Below, in pieces: positions 24,378 to 33,106 of a stretch of 64,000 nt of DNA. Location: positions 239,191 to 303,190 of the forward strand of contig CAWAJF010000003.1 of NCBI GenBank assembly GCA_963782345.1, read 5' to 3'. Both the position numbers and the translations under genes were made by a program. How positions within the stretch are numbered: the stretch's first letter is position 1; every line of letters starts with the position of its first letter. Below the pieces are notes generated by a model. That model did not search any database. It was not told the origin of the DNA and saw nothing but the letters and a program-made list of their open reading frames with translations. The stretch comes from DASUPK01 sp963782345 (GTDB taxonomy: Bacteria > Actinomycetota > Thermoleophilia > Solirubrobacterales > 70-9).

Positions 24378-25388
24378 GTGTCCGAGATGAAGCCTGCCTA
24401 TCTGATCGCCGGAACCGACGAGGCCAAGATCGCCAGGACGCGCAGCCGCCTGCGGGAGCGCGCCGAGCGCGAGGGCGGACCCGGGGCGCTGGAGCTGTTC
24501 GAGGCCGGTGACGGTCGCCGCGCGCCGGACGTCGACGCCCTGATCAACTCCCTCGCCGCGATCTCCCTGATCGCCTCACACCGCTACCTGCTGGTGGACG
24601 GTGTCGATGCCTGGGGGAAGGCAGACGCCGAGCGCGCGGCCGAGACGCTCGGCGAGATCCCACCGGAGACCACGCTTGCCCTCGTCGCGCACGGCAAGGC
24701 GCCGGCGGGGCTGGCCAAGGCCGTCGAGCAGGCGGGAGGAGAGGTGCTCTCTTTCGATGTTCCCCGGGAGCGCGAGCTGCCCAAGCAGCTGGTCTCGGAT
24801 GCGCGCGAGCTCGGCTACGACCTGGAGCCGGCAGCCGCCCGGCTCCTGGTAGAGCGGCTCGGCCCGCGGCCGGTCCGCCTCCGGACTGAGCTCGAGCGCC
24901 TCGCCCTCTGGGCGGGGGAGGGGGGCCAGGTCGGGGTCCAGGATCTCGAGGCGATGGTGACGGATACCTCCGAGGAGGCGATCTGGACGCTCGCGGACGC
25001 GGTCGTCGCCGGTGATCAGGCCGAGACGATGCGCGTGGCGGAGGTCCTGGTCGCGCAGGGCGAGGCCCTGCCGCGGATCGTCTATTCCCTGGCACCACGG
25101 CTGCGACAGGCGCTGCGGGCGGCGACGGAGCTGGGTGCGGGCAAGCCGGCCGGTGAGGTCGCGAAGGGACTGTCGATGCATCCGTACGCGGCGAAGATGC
25201 TCGTCTCCAAGGTCAAGAGCCGGACGCCGGAGGACCTGGATCTCTCAATCCGCGCGCTGGCCGACCTCGAGCTCTGGTCGCGCGGCGGGTCCGACTACAC
25301 CGAGGGGGTCGCCTTCACCCTCTCGTTGCGCCGGGCACTCGGGGTGGTGTCCGATGACACCGAGCCGCTCTCCTGGGCGCTCCAGTGA
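24378..25388 (+). CDS. holA: DNA polymerase III delta subunit
   Basis: 336 residues, normal length for HolA. It opens the sliding clamp as part of the clamp loader. The N-terminal degenerate AAA+ module (AYLIAGTDEAKIARTRSRLRERA, RYLLVDGVDAW) and the middle segment GRLxxEL-like PRPVRLRTELERLALWAG plus the C-terminal collar domain (ALRAATELGAGKPAGEVAKGLSMHPYAAKMLVSKVK) match the family. The order comEA-comEC-holA-rpsT is common in bacteria and supports the call. Confidence 0.93.
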   Translation: MSEMKPAYLIAGTDEAKIARTRSRLRERAEREGGPGALELFEAGDGRRAPDVDALINSLAAISLIASHRYLLVDGVDAWGKADAERAAETLGEIPPETTLALVAHGKAPAGLAKAVEQAGGEVLSFDVPRERELPKQLVSDARELGYDLEPAAARLLVERLGPRPVRLRTELERLALWAGEGGQVGVQDLEAMVTDTSEEAIWTLADAVVAGDQAETMRVAEVLVAQGEALPRIVYSLAPRLRQALRAATELGAGKPAGEVAKGLSMHPYAAKMLVSKVKSRTPEDLDLSIRALADLELWSRGGSDYTEGVAFTLSLRRALGVVSDDTEPLSWALQ

Positions 25389-25431
25389 GCGACCGCGAGG
25401 GTCCCCGGAGACGAAGCCGAGGAGACAGACG

Positions 25432-25701
25432 CTATGCGCCGGCGGTCGCGCCGGCGATGCCGGCGGCGCGGGACTTCTTGCGCGCGCCGGTGTTGCGATG
25501 CAGGGCGCCCTTCTGGACGGCCTTGTCGATCTGCGAGACCAGCGCCTTGTGCTCCGACGCAATCGCTTCGGCGTCACCCGACTGGACGGCCGCTTCGAGC
25601 CGCTTGAAATGAGTCTTCACGGAGCTCCGAAAGCGCAGGTTCTCGATCCGCTCACGCTCGGTGCGGGCGTTCCGCTTCTTTTGTGAGGCGATATTGGCCA
25701 T
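25432..25701 (-). CDS. rpsT: 30S ribosomal protein bS20
   Basis: 89 residues starting MANIASQKKRNARTERERIENLRFRSSVKTHFKRLEAAV and ending with the bS20 block KGALHRNTGARKKSRAA. It binds 16S rRNA early in 30S assembly. Convergent with holA, divergent from murJ. No strong Shine-Dalgarno is seen. Confidence 0.97.
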   Translation of the reverse strand: MANIASQKKRNARTERERIENLRFRSSVKTHFKRLEAAVQSGDAEAIASEHKALVSQIDKAVQKGALHRNTGARKKSRAAGIAGATAGA

Positions 25702-25770
25702 GAAAAGACCCGCTGAGTGCGAGGGCGCGCGCCAGCGCGACCCGTCTAGCGAAGCGAAGAGAATAGAGCA

Positions 25771-27618
25771 ATGACGGAGCGGGGCGACGGCGACGAGATC
25801 CGGGGCGAGCCTCCGGTTCCGCCCGAGCCGTTCGATCCCTCGACCCGCGAGTTCCCTGCGGTGAGCCCGGATGAGGCGCGCGACCCCGGTCGGCCCTTCG
25901 AGGTCCCGACGCAGGAGCGAGACTCAGCCCCGGCGGAGGACAGGCGCACTCGGGAGGCCGAGCGAATCGAGCGCCGCCACGAGGCGGTCTCGATGGATAC
26001 GTCGACCTTCATGGCGATCCCGGCGCCGACGCCAACCGACCCGTTCATCCCACCCGAGTTCGATGAGAGGGAGGGGCGCCTCGGCCGCTCGACGGCGTTC
26101 TTCTCGATTGCGACGGCCTTCTCGCGAGTCGCCGGCCTCGTCCGGGAGATCGTGGCGGCCAGCTACTTCGGGATCAACGGGCCGATGTCTGCTTTCACGA
26201 TCGCCTTCCAGGTGCCGAACCTGGTTCGCTCGCTGTTCGCCGACGCCGCGATCCAGGCGGCGTTCGTGCCGGTGTTCACGGAAGAGCTCGAGAAGGGGAA
26301 CAAGCGAGAGGCGTTTCGCCTCGCATCCACCCTGATCTATCTCGTCACCCTGGTGCTCGGGGCGATCACGGCGATCTTCGTCCTGGCGGCGCCGCTGATC
26401 GTCCCGATCTTCGCGCCGGGCTTCAGCGGCGAGATCCTCGATCTCACCGTGACGCTCTCGCAGATCCTCTTCCCGATCCTGATCATGCTCGGCGCGACCG
26501 GGATGGTGGTGGGCGTCCTGAACAGCTACGACCGCTTTGCCGCCTTTGCGATCTCGCCGTTCTTCTGGAACGTGGTGATCATCGCCGTGCTCGTCCTGCT
26601 GGCCCCTGCCTTTCACGGCGACAACCGCATCTACGCCTATGCGATCGGCGTCCTGATCGGGACCGCGGTGCAGCTCGCGATCCCCGCGTGGGATCTCCGC
26701 AACACGCCCTTCCGGCCGATGCTGACCGTCAACTGGCGCATCCCCGAGGTCCGCAGGGTCCTCCTGCTGATGCTGCCGGTGACGCTCAGCCTCGGGTTGA
26801 TCAACTTCGACCTGCTCCTGAACAGCATCGTCGGGACGCTCGTCTCGGACCAGGCGCCGGCCGCGATCGACAAGGCCTTCCGGATCTACATGCTGCCGCA
26901 GGGGATCTTCTCGGTCGCCGTCGCGACGGTGACGTTCCCGACGTTGGCCCGATTCGCGGCGCGCCAGGAATGGACGAACCTGCGCTCGACTATGGCGAAC
27001 GGGATGCGGCAGATCCTGCTGCTGCTCATCCCGGCGGCCGCGGCTGTGCTGGTGCTGTCCGTGCCGATGACGCGGCTCGTTTACCAACGCGGCGAATTCG
27101 ACGCGGCGCAGACCCACCTCGTCGCACAGGCGCTCTTCTGGTTCGCGTTCTCCCTGCCGTTCAACGGCCTCTATCTGATGCTGACGCGGACCTTCTTCAG
27201 CCTGCAGCGGCCCTGGGTCCCGACCGTCGTCGCCGGGTCCAACCTCGTCGTGGACATCGTCTTCTCCTTCGCGCTGTACTCGCCCTTCGGGGTGGGCGGG
27301 GTGGTCGCGGCGACGGTGATCGCGACGGTGTCGAGCGTGGTCGCTCAGGCGATTATCCTGCGCCGCCAGCTCGACGGGCTGGAGCTGGCTCACCTGATGG
27401 CCACGGCCGCACGGGTGGTCGTCGCGGCCGCGCTGCTCGCCGGCGTCAGCTACCTCGTCTGGGACGGCCTCGACCAAGCGCTCGGACGCGGCACGATGGG
27501 CCAGATCATCTCGCTCGGCGTCGCGCTTGCAGCGGGCTTCGCCACCTACTTCGGCGCCGTCCTGGCGCTCCGCGTCCCCGAGGCAAGGCAGATCATGCGC
27601 CTCGCCAGGCACGTCTAG
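25771..27618 (+). CDS. murJ: Lipid II flippase MurJ
   Basis: 615 residues. After an extended hydrophilic N-terminus of about 100 residues (many Pro, Glu and Arg), 14 membrane segments of the MOP/MurJ fold begin with STAFFSIATAFSRVAGLVREIVAASYFG. Conserved MurJ positions are seen in FTIAFQVPNLVRSLFADAAIQAAFVPVFTEELE. It moves lipid II across the membrane for peptidoglycan synthesis. The long cytoplasmic N-terminus is an elaboration found in many actinobacterial MurJ/MviN proteins. Confidence 0.94.
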   Translation: MTERGDGDEIRGEPPVPPEPFDPSTREFPAVSPDEARDPGRPFEVPTQERDSAPAEDRRTREAERIERRHEAVSMDTSTFMAIPAPTPTDPFIPPEFDEREGRLGRSTAFFSIATAFSRVAGLVREIVAASYFGINGPMSAFTIAFQVPNLVRSLFADAAIQAAFVPVFTEELEKGNKREAFRLASTLIYLVTLVLGAITAIFVLAAPLIVPIFAPGFSGEILDLTVTLSQILFPILIMLGATGMVVGVLNSYDRFAAFAISPFFWNVVIIAVLVLLAPAFHGDNRIYAYAIGVLIGTAVQLAIPAWDLRNTPFRPMLTVNWRIPEVRRVLLLMLPVTLSLGLINFDLLLNSIVGTLVSDQAPAAIDKAFRIYMLPQGIFSVAVATVTFPTLARFAARQEWTNLRSTMANGMRQILLLLIPAAAAVLVLSVPMTRLVYQRGEFDAAQTHLVAQALFWFAFSLPFNGLYLMLTRTFFSLQRPWVPTVVAGSNLVVDIVFSFALYSPFGVGGVVAATVIATVSSVVAQAIILRRQLDGLELAHLMATAARVVVAAALLAGVSYLVWDGLDQALGRGTMGQIISLGVALAAGFATYFGAVLALRVPEARQIMRLARHV

Positions 27619-27628
27619 GCAGACGGGA

Positions 27629-28078
27629 CTAGGCCGGGCGCGGGTCGCCGACCCAGTAGCGCGGGCCCGGCCCCGACCGGCCGGCCCGGTCACCCGGATT
27701 CACGAGCTGGCACCGGCCCAGCGACAGGCAGCCGCAGCCGATGCACTCGGTGAGCCCGGCGCGCAGGCGCTCGAGCTCGGCGATCCGCTCGTCGATTCGC
27801 GCGGTCCAGCCGGCGGAGAGCTGCGACCAGTCGCTGCGGTTCGGAGCGCGGTCGGGAGGGAGCTTGGAGAGCTCCGCGCCGATCTCGCCGAGCGTCAGGC
27901 CGACCCTCTGGGCGAAGACGATGAAGGCGATCCGCCGCAGGACCGCGCGGGGATAGCGGCGGTGGCCCGAGCCGGCCCGCTCGGAGGAGACCAGCCCCCG
28001 GTCCTCGTAGAAGCGCAGGGCGGAGGCGGCGACGCCGCTGCGCTTTGCCACCTCGCTGATCGTCAGCAGTTCGTCCAT
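27629..28078 (-). CDS. soxR: Redox-sensitive transcriptional regulator SoxR (MerR family)
   Basis: 149 residues. The MerR DNA-binding part is LLTISEVAKRSGVAASALRFYEDRGLVSSERAGSGHRRYPRAVLRRIAFI, and the [2Fe-2S] cluster ligands are the four cysteines of CIGCGCLSLGRC (C-x2-C-x-C-x5-C), diagnostic of SoxR. Oxidation of the cluster by redox-cycling compounds activates promoters with a long 19-bp spacer. Such a promoter lies immediately upstream, reading the other way into 28168 (see 28104-28134). Confidence 0.96.
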   Translation of the reverse strand: MDELLTISEVAKRSGVAASALRFYEDRGLVSSERAGSGHRRYPRAVLRRIAFIVFAQRVGLTLGEIGAELSKLPPDRAPNRSDWSQLSAGWTARIDERIAELERLRAGLTECIGCGCLSLGRCQLVNPGDRAGRSGPGPRYWVGDPRPA

Positions 28079-28103
28079 CCCTGCAGGAAATCAGGAATCC
28101 GCC

Positions 28104-28134
28104 TTGACTTCAAGCTCACTTGAGCTTGTAGTTT
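28104..28134 (+). promoter_or_regulatory. SoxR-controlled promoter with soxbox dyad
   Basis: TTGACT (-35, 28104-28109) and TAGTTT (-10, 28129-28134) are separated by exactly 19 bp, the overlong spacer typical of MerR-family promoters. Inside it lies the dyad TCAAG-CTCA-CTTGA (28110-28123), similar to known SoxR boxes. It drives the gene at 28168 and sits 26 bases from the divergent soxR start. Confidence 0.85.
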
Positions 28135-28167
28135 GAGCGGCAACACACCGACTTCCAAGGAGAGCCC

Positions 28168-28518
28168 ATGGCGGATGAGAGATCAGCGAGCGAGACGATC
28201 ACCGACGAGGTCACCGCCTGGCCGGGGGTCGAGGCCGGCTACGGCAAGCGGGGCGAGTGGGGCTTCCGGGTCAATCGCCACGAGATCGGCCACCTGCACG
28301 GCGACCATGCGGCCCATTTCAGCTTTGGCAAGGAGGTCGGCGCCGCGCTTCGCGAGCAGCGCCGGGTCGTCGATCATCCGGTCTTCCCGGGCAAGGACGC
28401 CATGGCCGCCCGCCGGATCGATGACGAGGACGATGTCCGCGAAGTGATCGAGCTGATGCGGCTCAACTACGACCGGATCGTCGCCCGATACGGTCTGTCG
28501 TCGCCCGCTACCGCCTGA
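28168..28518 (+). CDS. Luciferase-domain (DUF5519-like) protein, SoxR target
   Basis: 116 residues. The sequence ETITDEVTAWPGVEAGYGKRGEWGFRVNRHEIGHLHGDHAAHFSFGKEVGAALRE...HPVFPGKDAMAARRI resembles the small 'luciferase domain' family (DUF5519); that match is from memory of the family pattern. AAGGAGAG precedes the ATG. Its promoter carries a SoxR dyad, so it is probably induced by redox-active compounds. The biochemical role is unknown. The 3' end overlaps the converging methyltransferase by 11 bp. Confidence 0.7.
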   Translation: MADERSASETITDEVTAWPGVEAGYGKRGEWGFRVNRHEIGHLHGDHAAHFSFGKEVGAALREQRRVVDHPVFPGKDAMAARRIDDEDDVREVIELMRLNYDRIVARYGLSSPATA

Positions 28519-29278
28519 GCTCGGCGACGACGTAGCGGCTGGTGGTCCGGAAGGCCTCCGGGTCCTCGTTGCCCTCCTCGTAGATCAGCATCCTGTGGTC
28601 GCGGAGCTCCTCGGCGCGCTCGGCCCCCAGTTGCTCTCGTGTCTTGATCCACATGGGGTGATTCTGGAACTCGAACTCCGCAAACTCGCGAGCGGAGGGT
28701 CCCTCGAAAGCAATCGTCTCCTGCGCCATCGAGACCGAGAACCCGTGCCCACCGAAGAGCTCGCCAAGTGCATCCGCTTCATGCCAGGCGAATTGCGGCG
28801 GCCCAGCCGGCCGATCGCTGACCTGGGCGAGTGCCTCACGCTGGGCCTTGATCGCCGCGAAGAGCGTGCCCTCCGGGATCCAGGCCGAAAGCACGATTCG
28901 GCCGGCGGGGGTGAGAACACGGGTCATCTCAGCAGCAGCAGCAGCCGCGTCGGGGGCGAAGATCGCCCCGAATACCGAGATCACGAGGTCGGTGCTCGCA
29001 CCGTCCAGTGGCATGGATGCCGCGTCGCCGAGCACGAATTCGCCTGGCAGGCCTCGCTCGGCGAACCGTGCCCGCGCGACCTCCAGGAGCCGCTCGGCCG
29101 GATCGACGCCGGTCACCCTCGCGCCCCGCTCGGCGACGAGCAGGGCTCCGTTGCCGGTCCCACAGCCGACGTCGACAACCCGCTCGCCCTCCACCGGCGC
29201 GGCGCGCTCGACGACGGCCTCGGCGGCGGGCAGGAGCTGCTCGCCGATCGCCTCGTAGCTGCCGCGACCCCACTCCAC
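28508..29278 (-). CDS. Class I SAM-dependent methyltransferase
   Basis: 256 residues. Motif I is VVDVGCGTGNGALLVAERGARVTGVDPA, followed by motif II/III (LVISVFGAIFAPDAAAAAAEMTRVLTPAGRIVLSAW). It belongs to the Methyltransf_11/25 type; the substrate is unknown. GTG 29278 is preceded by TAGAGT 8 nt upstream on this strand. It overlaps the SoxR-target gene at its 3' end, tail to tail. Confidence 0.88.
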   Translation of the reverse strand: MEWGRGSYEAIGEQLLPAAEAVVERAAPVEGERVVDVGCGTGNGALLVAERGARVTGVDPAERLLEVARARFAERGLPGEFVLGDAASMPLDGASTDLVISVFGAIFAPDAAAAAAEMTRVLTPAGRIVLSAWIPEGTLFAAIKAQREALAQVSDRPAGPPQFAWHEADALGELFGGHGFSVSMAQETIAFEGPSAREFAEFEFQNHPMWIKTREQLGAERAEELRDHRMLIYEEGNEDPEAFRTTSRYVVAELRR

Positions 29279-29286
29279 GAAGGCGG

Positions 29287-29292
29287 ACTCTA
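29287..29292 (-). promoter_or_regulatory. -10-like box of the methyltransferase gene
   Basis: TAGAGT on the minus strand, 8 nt before GTG 29278. Confidence 0.4.
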
Positions 29293-29331
29293 CTTCCGAG
29301 ATCGCGAGCGCCCTACCCTTCCAATCCGCCC

Positions 29332-31137
29332 ATGGACCGAATCCGCAACTTCTCGATCATCGCCCACATCGACCACGGCAAGTCGACGCTCGCCGATCGC
29401 ATCCTCGAGCTCACCGGGGCGGTCGACGCGCGCACTCACATTCCGCAGATGCTGGACTCGATGGAGCTCGAGCGCGAGCGCGGGATCACCATCAAGGCCC
29501 AGGCCGTCCGCGTCGTGTACAAGGCGGCTGACGGCGAGACCTACCACCTCCATCTGATCGACACGCCCGGTCACGTGGACTTCTCCTACGAGGTCTCGCG
29601 CAGCCTCGCGGCATGCGAGGGGGCGCTGCTGGTCGTCGACGCCGCGCAGGGGGTGGAGGCCCAGACCGTCGCCAACGCCTACGCCGCCATCGACGCCGGG
29701 CTGGAGCTGATTCCCGTCCTCAACAAGGTTGATCTGCCCGGAGCCGACCCCGACGGGGTCGCGGCGCAGGTGGCCGACCTCCTGGGCGGCGACCCCTCCG
29801 AAGCGCTGCGGATCTCGGCGAAGACGGGGGAGGGCGTCACCGACGTCCTCGAGTCGATCGTGCAGCGCATCCCGCCTCCCGACGGTCAGCCCGAGGCGCC
29901 GCCGCGCGCCCTGATCTTCGACTCGGAGTTCGACCAGTACCGGGGGGTCGTCGCCTTCGTGCGAATGATGGACGGCAGCTTCTCCAAGGACGAGCCGATC
30001 ACCGCGATGCAGGCGCACACCCAGGCCGACATCGACGACATCGGGTTCTTCACGCCGAAGATGACTCCGGCGAACGGAATGTCGGCCGGCGAGGTCGGCT
30101 ACGTGATCACCGGGATCAAGGACGTCACCAAGCTCCGCGTCGGCGATACGTTGACCAGTCGCGAGCATCCGGCGGCGGAGGCGCTGCCCGGCTATCGCGA
30201 GGTTCGCCCGATGGTCTTCTGCGGCCTCTTCCCGATCGACACCGACCGCTACTCGGACCTGCGCGACGCGCTCGATCGCCTGGCCCTGAACGACGCCGCG
30301 CTCTCCTACGAGCCCGAGACCTCGGATGCCCTCGGCTTCGGCTTCCGCTGCGGGTTCCTCGGCCTGCTCCACATGGACATCGTGCGCGAGCGGCTGGAGC
30401 GCGAATACGACCTCGAGCTGCTTGCGACCACGCCCAACGTGCGCTACGAGGCGAAGCTGATCAACACCGGCGAGGTCGTCGAGGTCCGGAGCCCGACCGA
30501 CATGCCCGACCCCGCCTCGATCGAGTCGATCTCCGAGCCCTACATCCGCGCCACGATCATCGCGCCGAACGACTACGTCGGCCCGGTGATGGAGCTCTGC
30601 CAGAAGCGCCGCGGGGAGCACGTCGGCCTCCACTACCTCTCGCCGACCCGCGTGCAGGTCCAGTACGACCTGCCCCTGGCGGAGATCGTGCTCGACTTCT
30701 TCGACCAGCTGAAGTCACGCAGCAAGGGATATGCCTCGCTCGACTACGAGCCGATCGGCAACCGTCCGTCCGACCTGGTCAAGCTCGACGTTCTGCTCGC
30801 GGGCGACAAGGTCGATGCCCTCTCGCTGATCGTCCACAAGGAGGCCTCCTACGACCAGGGACGCAACCTCGTCGAGCGCCTCCGCAAGACCATCCCGAGG
30901 CAGCAGTTCGACGTTCCCGTTCAGGCCGCGATCGGCGCCAACGTGATCGCCCGCGAGACGGTGAAGGCCGTGCGCAAGGACGTCACGGCGAAGCTCTACG
31001 GCGGCGATGTCAGCCGGAAGAAGAAGCTGCTCTCCAAGCAGAAGAAGGGGAAGAAGCGGATGAAGCAGGTCGGCGCGGTCGAGGTCCCGCAGGAGGCCTT
31101 CCTCGCGGTGCTGGAGATGGACGGCGATGGCAAGTAG
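29332..31137 (+). CDS. lepA: Elongation factor 4 (LepA)
   Basis: 601 residues, typical for EF4. Translational GTPase that back-translocates ribosomes or aids initiation. GTPase motifs: IAHIDHGKSTLADR (G1), RERGITIKAQ (G2), DTPGHVDF (G3), NKVDLPGA (G4). The LepA-specific C-terminal domain ends with DVSRKKKLLSKQKKGKKRMKQVGAVEVPQEAFLAVL. ATG 29332 gives the family start MDRIRNFSIIAHIDHG. A TACCCT box lies 12 nt upstream. hemW, a frequent neighbour, is not found next to it. Confidence 0.97.
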   Translation: MDRIRNFSIIAHIDHGKSTLADRILELTGAVDARTHIPQMLDSMELERERGITIKAQAVRVVYKAADGETYHLHLIDTPGHVDFSYEVSRSLAACEGALLVVDAAQGVEAQTVANAYAAIDAGLELIPVLNKVDLPGADPDGVAAQVADLLGGDPSEALRISAKTGEGVTDVLESIVQRIPPPDGQPEAPPRALIFDSEFDQYRGVVAFVRMMDGSFSKDEPITAMQAHTQADIDDIGFFTPKMTPANGMSAGEVGYVITGIKDVTKLRVGDTLTSREHPAAEALPGYREVRPMVFCGLFPIDTDRYSDLRDALDRLALNDAALSYEPETSDALGFGFRCGFLGLLHMDIVRERLEREYDLELLATTPNVRYEAKLINTGEVVEVRSPTDMPDPASIESISEPYIRATIIAPNDYVGPVMELCQKRRGEHVGLHYLSPTRVQVQYDLPLAEIVLDFFDQLKSRSKGYASLDYEPIGNRPSDLVKLDVLLAGDKVDALSLIVHKEASYDQGRNLVERLRKTIPRQQFDVPVQAAIGANVIARETVKAVRKDVTAKLYGGDVSRKKKLLSKQKKGKKRMKQVGAVEVPQEAFLAVLEMDGDGK

Positions 31138-31540
31138 CGAGGAGCGTGACCGGGTCGCCCGCGCGGGCTTGGAAGCCTTCAACGCCGGCGACACCGCGGC
31201 GGTCATCGAGCTGCTTGCGGGTGACGTCGAGGTCTTCTCCTCGCCGGCGCTGGCCAACGCGGGCAGCTTCCGCGGCCGCGAGGGCTACCTGCAATGGATC
31301 GCGCCCTGGGTCGAAGCGTGGCAGGGGCTTGAGGTCAAGGTCGAGCGGACGACGCCCGTCGGCGAGCGGCACGTGGTCGCTGAGGTGCACCAGGTCGGGC
31401 ACGGACGCGATGGGATCAAGGTGAGCATGGACGTCGCCTTCCTGTTCGAGGTCAGCGAGCAGGGACGGATCAGCTACCTCGGTCTGCATCCCGATCCCAG
31501 CGCGGTGATCGCGGACGCCCGCGTGCGCGAGCGCGGCTAG
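31127..31540 (+). CDS. SnoaL-like/NTF2-fold protein
   Basis: 137 residues with the SnoaL-like NTF2 fold: ARAGLEAFNAGDTAAVIELLAGDVEVFSSPALANAGSFRGREGYLQWIAPWVEAWQGLEVKVE. Members are polyketide cyclases, isomerases or ligand binders; the function here is unknown. The start overlaps the lepA end by 11 bp, so it is probably co-transcribed. Its 3' end overlaps the opposite-strand gene by 4 bp. Confidence 0.82.
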   Translation: MASSEERDRVARAGLEAFNAGDTAAVIELLAGDVEVFSSPALANAGSFRGREGYLQWIAPWVEAWQGLEVKVERTTPVGERHVVAEVHQVGHGRDGIKVSMDVAFLFEVSEQGRISYLGLHPDPSAVIADARVRERG

Positions 31541-32115
31541 TCGGCGGCGACCCGGCGGAGCGGAATCCCGATCCGCGGCTCCACCCTGGTGAGCGGGTCC
31601 TTACCGCCGCCGGTGAGCAGGATCACCTCGTCGGCGGCGAAGTCGTGCAGCTCGTCCTCGAGTGCCTGCGCCGGATTGGAATCGCCGACCGAGCCGCTCA
31701 CCGGGAGGCCCGCGGCCACCAGTGCTCCGGCGGAACGTGCGAGCCGGGCCTCGGCCTCGCGCCGCGCGCCGTCCTCCGCCGAGAGCCAGCGGTCGAGACG
31801 GTGGCTCGGCACCGGCACGACCAATCGCACGTCCTCCGCCGAGCCGGCCAGGTCCGCGATCCGCTGGGCCGATTCGGCGGTCGCCTCGGCGATGGCCACG
31901 ACGAGCACCCGGTGCCCCGCATCCCGGGAGGGGGCAACCTCGAGGCGCTTGTCGGGCCTGGCTCGCGCGGCGAAGACGAGCAGCGCCGTGACCGCGACCG
32001 CTCCGACCGCCATCCCCAGGCCCGCCCCGAGGGTTCCGGCCGTGGCCATCGCGGCGACGATCGGCACACAGATCGCGGCGATGATGAGCGGGATCGCATA
32101 CGGGCGGAAGCGCAT
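31537..32115 (-). CDS. Membrane-anchored UspA-like protein
   Basis: 192 residues from the ATG at 32115, chosen for its strong GGAGGGAGGA Shine-Dalgarno over a longer frame. Two membrane segments (about 6-28 and 33-48) precede a soluble alpha/beta domain (HRVLVVAIAEATAESAQRIADLAGSAEDVRLVVPVPSH...ALEDELHDFAADEVILLTGG) that resembles a universal-stress-protein fold without the full ATP-binding G-2x-G-9x-G(S/T) motif. The role is unknown. Confidence 0.65.
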   Translation of the reverse strand: MRFRPYAIPLIIAAICVPIVAAMATAGTLGAGLGMAVGAVAVTALLVFAARARPDKRLEVAPSRDAGHRVLVVAIAEATAESAQRIADLAGSAEDVRLVVPVPSHRLDRWLSAEDGARREAEARLARSAGALVAAGLPVSGSVGDSNPAQALEDELHDFAADEVILLTGGGKDPLTRVEPRIGIPLRRVAAD

Positions 32116-32229
32116 TCCTCCCTCCGGATCCCTGGTCGTCAGGAACGGAGACACGTTCGCTATCCAGCCTAGCCCCAGGCCGGTCATGCGGCATGGAAGT
32201 CGGCCTCGTGCCTAGAATCGCGCGCCCAG

Positions 32230-32670
32230 ATGCCTGTGAATACCGACGCCATCGGCAAGCAGTGGCCCGCCGCCATCTACGAGGTGGGCGCTGAGAAGAT
32301 TCGCGAGTTCTCCGACGCGATCGGAGCCGGCAGCGATGTCCATCGTCACCACGACGCCGCGAAGTCGGCCGGCTTTCGCGATCTGGTCGCCCCGCCGATG
32401 TTCTGCGTCGTCTACAGCGCCCGGGCGGTGGGGCCCGCGATCCTCGACCCCGACGTCGGCATCAACCTGGCCACCATGCTCCATGGCTCGCAGGCATTCG
32501 AATGGGGCGAGCCGGTCTGCGACGGCGACGTGATCGAGACGACCGCCACCTGCATGGAGATCTATGAGAAGGACGGCAAGGGCTTCTACGTCTTCGAGAC
32601 CGTCTCGACCAACCAGGCGGGCAAGCAGACCGTGAAGGGCACCTGGACCAACATCGTCAGGGGAGTGTGA
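32230..32670 (+). CDS. FAS1-type/HadA-like (R)-hydroxyacyl dehydratase subunit
   Basis: 146 residues, N-terminal hot-dog domain of the MaoC-like dehydratase (PF13452) type: GKQWPAAIYEVGAEKIREFSDAIGAGSDVHRHHDAAKSAGFRDLVAPPMFCVVYSARA. With the hot-dog partner 4 nt downstream it corresponds to the HadA-HadB pair that dehydrates 3-hydroxyacyl thioesters in actinobacterial fatty-acid elongation. A TAGAAT box lies 11 nt before the ATG. The pathway is inferred; no other FAS genes are nearby. Confidence 0.85.
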   Translation: MPVNTDAIGKQWPAAIYEVGAEKIREFSDAIGAGSDVHRHHDAAKSAGFRDLVAPPMFCVVYSARAVGPAILDPDVGINLATMLHGSQAFEWGEPVCDGDVIETTATCMEIYEKDGKGFYVFETVSTNQAGKQTVKGTWTNIVRGV

Positions 32671-32673
32671 GAG

Positions 32674-33078
32674 GTGGCGGATCTCAAGGACCTGAACGTG
32701 GGCGACTCGATCCCCGAGTTGAAGGTGACTCCCGACAAGTACCTGCCGCACCGCTACGCCGGCGCGTCGGGGGACTTCAACCCGATCCACATCGACCCGG
32801 AGTTCGCCAAGGCGGTCGGGCTGCCCGGCAACATCCTGCACGGCCTCTGGATGATGGCCCAGGTCGCCCGCGCCAACGCCCAGCTCGCCGGTGGCGACCC
32901 CCGCGCACTCAAGCGGCTATCGGTCCAGTTCAGGGGGATGGGCTTCCCGGAGCAGGAGCTGGTCGTCAGCGGGACGGTCGCGGCGATCTCGGACGGCCGC
33001 GTGGTGGTCGATACGGTCGCCGCGCAGGGCGACAACCAGGTGATCCGGAACGCCCAGGCCGAGCTGAGCGGGGATTAG
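32674..33078 (+). CDS. MaoC-like (R)-hydroxyacyl dehydratase, HadB-like
   Basis: 134 residues. The hydratase 2 motif is clear: YAGASGDFNPIHIDPEFAKAVGLPGNILHGLWMMAQVARA, with the catalytic Asp and His in D-F-N-P-I-H. It forms the catalytic half of the pair with the gene at 32230, 3 nt apart. In mycobacteria HadAB/HadBC act in mycolate elongation; here a general fatty-acid role is more likely. Confidence 0.88.
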   Translation: MADLKDLNVGDSIPELKVTPDKYLPHRYAGASGDFNPIHIDPEFAKAVGLPGNILHGLWMMAQVARANAQLAGGDPRALKRLSVQFRGMGFPEQELVVSGTVAAISDGRVVVDTVAAQGDNQVIRNAQAELSGD

Positions 33079-33093
33079 CGCGCGCCGCGTTCC

Positions 33094-33099
33094 TATCAT
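33094..33099 (+). promoter_or_regulatory. -10-like box of hrcA
   Basis: TATCAT, 7 nt before GTG 33107. No CIRCE repeat is seen here. Confidence 0.45.
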
Positions 33100-33106
33100 C
33101 AGCCCT

